Positions 60,260 through 64,000 of a DNA stretch of 64,000 bases are shown here, in pieces; the first letter of the stretch is position 1; each line of letters opens with the position of its first letter. The stretch is taken from NCBI GenBank assembly GCA_963791545.1, contig CAWBSR010000017.1, forward strand, positions 248,001 to 312,000, read 5' to 3'. The notes beneath the pieces were generated by a model. The model did no database searches, was not told the origin of the DNA, and saw only the letters and a list, made by a program, of their open reading frames with translations. The stretch is from JALYXV01 sp963791545 (GTDB lineage Bacteria; Actinomycetota; Acidimicrobiia; Acidimicrobiales; Palsa-688). The position numbers were made by a program, and so were the translations under genes.

Positions 60260-61605
60260 CCAAGGGCTCGGAAGCGAATATCTGCGGTGGTCGTGACCAC
60301 GGTCGGGTTGGCGGCACGGGTGGTGCCCCGTGTGGTGCAGGTCAGGGTCATCGAGGCGCGGAACCGTTCGATACCGGCGTCGTCGATCACGAGTTCTGTC
60401 ACCGTGAGTTGACCGGCCAACACGCTCGGAGTCGGACACGACGCCGAGGAGTCCCCGAAGGTGAAGGTGTCGCCTACGGGCGATGGAATGGTCGTGGCGT
60501 GCAGCGTCTGAGGTAGCGAGGCGTGGCGGGGCAGCCCGATCCCCAGCGTCAGGCTGTGTCGGGTGCCCGCCCCTCCCATGATGCGGTGCTCGACATTGAT
60601 GATGACGTTCTGCACCGCCAAGGCCATGATGGTGACCCCGGGCTCTCCTGCCGATAGCTGCTCGTCGATCCCCGCCTTGCTGGTTCCATTGGGGGCTTTC
60701 GACGACGAGTGCAGGTCGAAGGAAGTCCGTCCCAGGCCGCCGGTCGCGACGGGGTCATTCAAGTCGGCGGGTGGCGCGATTGGCGGTGGGCGGCCGAAAT
60801 CCCACCATTCGAGCTCGGTCGTGAATCCGTCGTTGTCCCGCAGCGGGCTGAACCGGCTTACCTGGCGCAGCCGCTGCTCGGCGTCGACCCACACGTCCAG
60901 GTTCAGCGTGCCGGGCAACTCATCCCAGGCCCCCAACTCGGCCGCCACCGGCGCCGGCAGCGTCTTTTGGGCCACCGTGCCATCGAGGGTCACTCGGTAG
61001 TGACGAGTGTCGGCGCCCCGCAGGCGAGCGGTCCCGACCGGGACGACGTTGGTGACCGCGGCGTCGATGATCTGGCGCCGCAAGGCCGGCTGATGGGTGT
61101 AGACGGGCTCGCCACCTTGGTGGCGGCGCCCGATCACGAGCGGCTCGGGGAACGGGTCGCCGAGCTCGAAGGTCCGCCGGCTCTTCTGCCACTGTGGCGT
61201 ACCGGACCGGCGGGTGTAGACGTTGTCGCCGTAGCCGAAGACCTGGGCGGCGGTCGGCTGCCCGTTGCCGATGTCACCGTTCAGGGTGCCCTCGACCCGG
61301 CTTTGGGCGAAGTCGGCGACGCCTTCGACTTGGGTCAAGAGCCGGCGGGTCGAGCCACTCCGGCCGTATACCCGTTGTGCATAGCGAGCCGTTGCGCCGA
61401 GATCATCGGGCCGCCCCGCCAGCGCGTCGACCACCGCGGCCCGAGCCGCAGCCGGCTGTGGTGCCGGGGCATTCGAGGAGCACGCCACCGCCAGACCGAG
61501 AACCAGGCATGCCACCGCCACTGCTGTGAGCGAGCGAGCGCAGGTGGCGGGGATGCCGTGACAATCGTTGACCGGGGCGGTGAACACAATCCGGGCTATC
61601 CCCAT
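60256..61605 (-). CDS. Large lipoprotein of unknown function, partner of the phospholipase gene
   Basis: A 449-residue exported protein with a lipobox near residue 42 (GLAVACSS). The middle part (about 60-290) looks like the LppX/LprG/LolA-like lipid-carrying fold by its secondary-structure pattern (VEGTLNGDIGNGQ, YRVTLDGTV, LNLDVWVDAEQRLRQVSRF), but I cannot confirm that. A further beta-rich domain with a pair of cysteines forms the last 110 residues. Tight coupling to the phospholipase gene suggests a shared task at the membrane surface, such as handling lipid products. The exact start is uncertain; GTG at residue 7 is also possible. Confidence 0.7.
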   Translation of the reverse strand: MGIARIVFTAPVNDCHGIPATCARSLTAVAVACLVLGLAVACSSNAPAPQPAAARAAVVDALAGRPDDLGATARYAQRVYGRSGSTRRLLTQVEGVADFAQSRVEGTLNGDIGNGQPTAAQVFGYGDNVYTRRSGTPQWQKSRRTFELGDPFPEPLVIGRRHQGGEPVYTHQPALRRQIIDAAVTNVVPVGTARLRGADTRHYRVTLDGTVAQKTLPAPVAAELGAWDELPGTLNLDVWVDAEQRLRQVSRFSPLRDNDGFTTELEWWDFGRPPPIAPPADLNDPVATGGLGRTSFDLHSSSKAPNGTSKAGIDEQLSAGEPGVTIMALAVQNVIINVEHRIMGGAGTRHSLTLGIGLPRHASLPQTLHATTIPSPVGDTFTFGDSSASCPTPSVLAGQLTVTELVIDDAGIERFRASMTLTCTTRGTTRAANPTVVTTTADIRFRALG

Positions 61606-61698
61606 ATTCGTCCGGGCGCCCTGCCCGTGCCCGTCATGCGGTCCACGGTGCGGCAGGTCGCTCGCCGTCGCCCTCCGGCATTGACAGGACCGATTGAC

Positions 61699-63117
61699 TC
61701 AAAAGTCTGCATTGTTGGGCGTGCGGGGAAAGGGAATGACATCCCGAATGTTGTCCATTCCGGTCATGTAGAGCAGAGTCCGGTCGAAACCCAAGCCAAA
61801 CCCGGCATGAGGCACGGTACCGTATCGCCTTAAATCCCGGTACCATCCATAGTGCGACCGATCGAGTTTCGCCTCGTCGAGTCTGTGATCGAGCACGTCC
61901 AACCGGTCTTCACGTTGACTACCGCCGATGATCTCGCCGATCCCCGGTACCAGGACATCCATTGCGGCGACCGTCCGGCCGTCGTCATTCAGGCGCATGT
62001 AGAAAGCCTTGATATCCTTCGGGTAGTCGGTGATCACAATCGGTCTGCCGACGAGTTTCTCGGTCAGGTACCGCTCGTGCTCGGCCTGCAGATCCAGTCC
62101 CCAACCGACCGGATAGTCGAACACCACGCCGTCGTCGACAGCCGCTTCCAGCTTCGCCACCGCGGTTGTGTACTGCATCCGCTCGAATTCGGCCTCAATG
62201 AGCGCCTCCATGCGCTGGATGCAGCCCGAGTCAATGCGCTCCGAGAAGAACTTCATATCATCGGCGCGTTCGTCAAGGACGGCACGGAAGAGGTACTTCA
62301 GGCAGGCCTCGGCCAGGGACGCATTGTCGGATAGATCGGCAAAGGCGATTTCCGGCTCGACCATCCAAAACTCGGCCAGGTGGCGTTTGGTGTGGGAGTT
62401 CTCGGCCCGGAAGGTTGGCCCGAATGTGTACACCTTGGTCATGGCCAGGCAGTAGCTTTCCACGTTCAACTGGCCCGATACCGTCAGGAACGTCTCACGC
62501 CCGAAGAAATCCTGGGAGAAGTCACAGGTACCGCCGGCTGGCACGGTGACGCCATTCGCAAGATCCAGGGTCGATACGCGGAACAGAGATCCCGCTCCCT
62601 CCGCGTCGTTTGCGGTGATGATCGGCGTGTGAATCCACAGGAATCCCCGCTCATCGAAAAACCGGTGGATAGCCATCGCCAGGCAATGACGAACCCGCAT
62701 CACCGCGCCAAATGTATTTGTCCGGATCCGCAGGTGGGCGACCTCGCGAAGATATTCGAAGGAATGCTGCTTGGGAGCCAATGGATACGTCTCCGGGTCT
62801 TCGACCCAGCCCACAACATCTACCGTATCGGCCAGGAGCTCCACCGCCTGCCTGCCTCCAGGCGACACCACGATCTGACCGGTCGCCACGACCGAGCAAC
62901 CAGTCGTAATCCGAATTACCTCGCTCTCATAGTTGGGTAACGACGCTCGGGCAACGACCTGGATGGAGTCGAAACAGGAGCCGTCATGGACCGCGATGAA
63001 CGACAGCCCCCCGTCTGACCTGGACTGGCGCCGAGTGCGAACCCAGCCCTTGACGGCGACGACGGTCCCGACGACGCTGGGTTCGGTCAGTGCTTCCACG
63101 ACTGCGACGTGCGCCAT
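61699..63117 (-). CDS. asnS: Asparaginyl-tRNA synthetase
   Basis: A 472-residue class IIb synthetase. An N-terminal OB-fold anticodon-binding domain (VKGWVRTRRQSRSDGGLSFIAVHDG) is followed by the catalytic domain with motif 2 FRAENSHTKRHLAEFWMVEPE and motif 3 GFGLGFDRTLLY; the HLAEFWMVEPE segment distinguishes AsnRS from AspRS. ATG at 63117 has AGAAGGA 6 bases before it. The base composition is visibly less GC-rich than the neighbouring genes, and many actinobacteria lack AsnRS, so acquisition by transfer is possible. Confidence 0.94.
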   Translation of the reverse strand: MAHVAVVEALTEPSVVGTVVAVKGWVRTRRQSRSDGGLSFIAVHDGSCFDSIQVVARASLPNYESEVIRITTGCSVVATGQIVVSPGGRQAVELLADTVDVVGWVEDPETYPLAPKQHSFEYLREVAHLRIRTNTFGAVMRVRHCLAMAIHRFFDERGFLWIHTPIITANDAEGAGSLFRVSTLDLANGVTVPAGGTCDFSQDFFGRETFLTVSGQLNVESYCLAMTKVYTFGPTFRAENSHTKRHLAEFWMVEPEIAFADLSDNASLAEACLKYLFRAVLDERADDMKFFSERIDSGCIQRMEALIEAEFERMQYTTAVAKLEAAVDDGVVFDYPVGWGLDLQAEHERYLTEKLVGRPIVITDYPKDIKAFYMRLNDDGRTVAAMDVLVPGIGEIIGGSQREDRLDVLDHRLDEAKLDRSHYGWYRDLRRYGTVPHAGFGLGFDRTLLYMTGMDNIRDVIPFPRTPNNADF

Positions 63118-63226
63118 ACCCATTCCTTCTAGGAGTCCCCGGGACACGCTAGCGACACCGCTTCGCCGCCTCGGGGCGGCCCGGCGCCGACCACGAGACC
63201 ACGATGGGCCTCGCCGGGATCCTTCG

Positions 63227-63232
63227 TAGGCT
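63227..63232 (+). promoter_or_regulatory. Candidate -10 box (TAGGCT) of the kinase-like gene
   Basis: TAGGCT lies 8 bases before the ATG at 63241. In the same gap TAGCGT (minus strand, about 26 bases before asnS) could serve asnS, which has a normal ribosome site. Confidence 0.45.
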
Positions 63233-63240
63233 GTGGTGAG

Positions 63241-64000
63241 ATGGCGCCCCTCGCTGGCCGGATCGTCCCTACCTACGGGGAGCGCCTGGACCGCTACGCG
63301 ACGGTGGCCGGTTCCCTGGCTCTGCTGAGCGATCGCCGACTGCGCGACCTCGTCGGCGGGGCATCGGTCCTCGGGGCCGGGATCGGGGGCACATCGATGC
63401 TGCTGACGGTTGACGAGGCGCCGGTCTTCGTCAAGTGCGTTCCCCTGACGGACCTGGAACGGCGGCCGGTCAACATCATGTCGACGGCCAACTTGTTCGA
63501 CCTGCCGGTCGGTTGCCAGTACGGCGTGGGGTCGCCCTCCTTTGGCGTGTGGCGGGAGGTGGCCGCCACTGTCCTGACGTCGAGTTGGGTGCTCGGCCGG
63601 CGCTCGGAGAGCTTCCCGTTGCTGTACCACTGGCGGGTGCTGGACCGGCCTGCGGCGGTGGCCCCGCTCTCGGCGGAGTTGGCCGATATCGACGGTGTGG
63701 TCGCGTACTGGCACGGTTCGGAGGCGGTTCGCGGGCGCATCGAAGCGATCGGGCAGGCCTCGTCCATCGTCGCCCTTTTCCTCGAGTATCTCCCGGTCGC
63801 CCTGCCGGATTGGCTGGCCGCCCAGGTTGACTGCGGTGACGAGGTCGCGACGGCCGCCGTCGCCATGATCGAGGGCAGTCTTCGAAGGGACATCGCGTTC
63901 ATGAACGGTGCCGGTCTCTACCATTTCGACGCCCATTTCGGGAACATCCGCACCGACGGGCAACGGCTCTATTTCGCCGATCTGGGCCTGGCCACCTCCC
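63241..64000 (+). CDS. Kinase/phosphotransferase-like protein, partial
   Basis: The gene runs off the right edge after 253 codons. It lacks an obvious glycine loop, but residues about 44-65 (VLGAGIGGTSMLLTVDEAPVF followed by VK) resemble a nucleotide-binding hairpin with the lysine of protein kinase-like folds. Near the end, YHFDAHFGNIRTDGQRLYFADLGLA has the HxDxHxxN catalytic loop and DLG of aminoglycoside-phosphotransferase/kinase-like enzymes. The substrate is unknown. It appears leaderless and is divergent from asnS. Confidence 0.75.
   Translation, partial: MAPLAGRIVPTYGERLDRYATVAGSLALLSDRRLRDLVGGASVLGAGIGGTSMLLTVDEAPVFVKCVPLTDLERRPVNIMSTANLFDLPVGCQYGVGSPSFGVWREVAATVLTSSWVLGRRSESFPLLYHWRVLDRPAAVAPLSAELADIDGVVAYWHGSEAVRGRIEAIGQASSIVALFLEYLPVALPDWLAAQVDCGDEVATAAVAMIEGSLRRDIAFMNGAGLYHFDAHFGNIRTDGQRLYFADLGLATS

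Noticed and set aside
61699..63963. Longer asnS start reaching into the kinase-like gene
   Set aside because: The OB-fold domain begins right after ATG 63117 with a proper ribosome site, and the extra part is antisense to another gene.

Overview
The window is 64 kb of dense, very GC-rich bacterial chromosome with short intergenic gaps, many GTG and some TTG starts, and frequent 4-base stop/start overlaps. An ergothioneine operon, an Ada-AlkA fusion, the two tiny actinobacterial ribosomal proteins bS22 and bL37, a large NAD-dependent glutamate dehydrogenase, SpoIIE-type phosphatase signalling and an RlpA-like wall protein beside ksgA all point to Actinomycetota. The mixture (asnS present, many leaderless genes with a TANNNT box just before the start) suggests a deep-branching lineage such as Acidimicrobiia, but that placement is inference. 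No phage, insertion sequence, CRISPR array or rRNA operon was seen.

Layout. 1-3361 (minus strand): ECF sigma factor with zinc anti-sigma factor, a GAF-SpoIIE phosphatase and an NlpC/P60 wall hydrolase. 3489-5605 (plus): alkylation repair (Ada-AlkA fusion, then Ogt). 5495-7718 (minus): a large DUF4012 membrane protein and a small LPXTG-like surface protein. 7957-12472 (minus): egtA-egtB-egtC-egtD for ergothioneine, preceded by a 27-codon leader ORF with a very strong ribosome binding site. 12613-16888 (plus): glutamate dehydrogenase and an 8-span membrane protein. 16856-17346: two broken genes facing each other. 17343-24240: cyclopropane synthase, O-methyltransferase, rpiB, menC, a channel-like protein, a DEAD-box helicase and an acyl-ACP desaturase. 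24281-33779: xseAB, metallophosphoesterase, pepN, a PfkB kinase, a cysteine-cluster protein, a glycerophosphodiesterase, bL37, ychF and a DUF192 protein. 33763-38674 (plus): rsmI, metG, tatD, an RlpA-like protein, ksgA. 38735-42433: bS22, tRNA-Gln, a polytopic membrane protein, an aldehyde dehydrogenase and a LuxR-type HTH protein. 42582-52088 (plus): glmU (short), prs, rplY, pth, mfd, a SurA/PpiC-like lipoprotein and mazG, largely overlapping and probably one transcript group. 52085-55993: small CCPF protein, aminotransferase, eno, ftsB/divIC, lipoprotein. 56020-58515 (minus): histidine kinase without a regulator and a glycosyltransferase-GtrA fusion with an internal deletion. 58659-64000: 23-residue membrane microprotein, phospholipase C-type phosphoesterase with partner lipoprotein, asnS, and a kinase-like protein cut by the right edge.

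Functionally this is mostly core housekeeping (translation, tRNA charging, nucleotide and wall precursor supply, DNA repair) with a stress-protection block (ergothioneine, alkylation repair, sigma/anti-sigma) at the left. The most notable points are the structured leader with an upstream ORF before the ergothioneine operon, a recurrent TANNNT box 6-11 bases before start codons that implies widespread leaderless transcription, two ribosomal microproteins easily missed by annotation, a GlmU lacking its acetyltransferase active-site part, and two loci showing gene decay. I did not find a convincing wholly new multi-gene defence or biosynthetic system.
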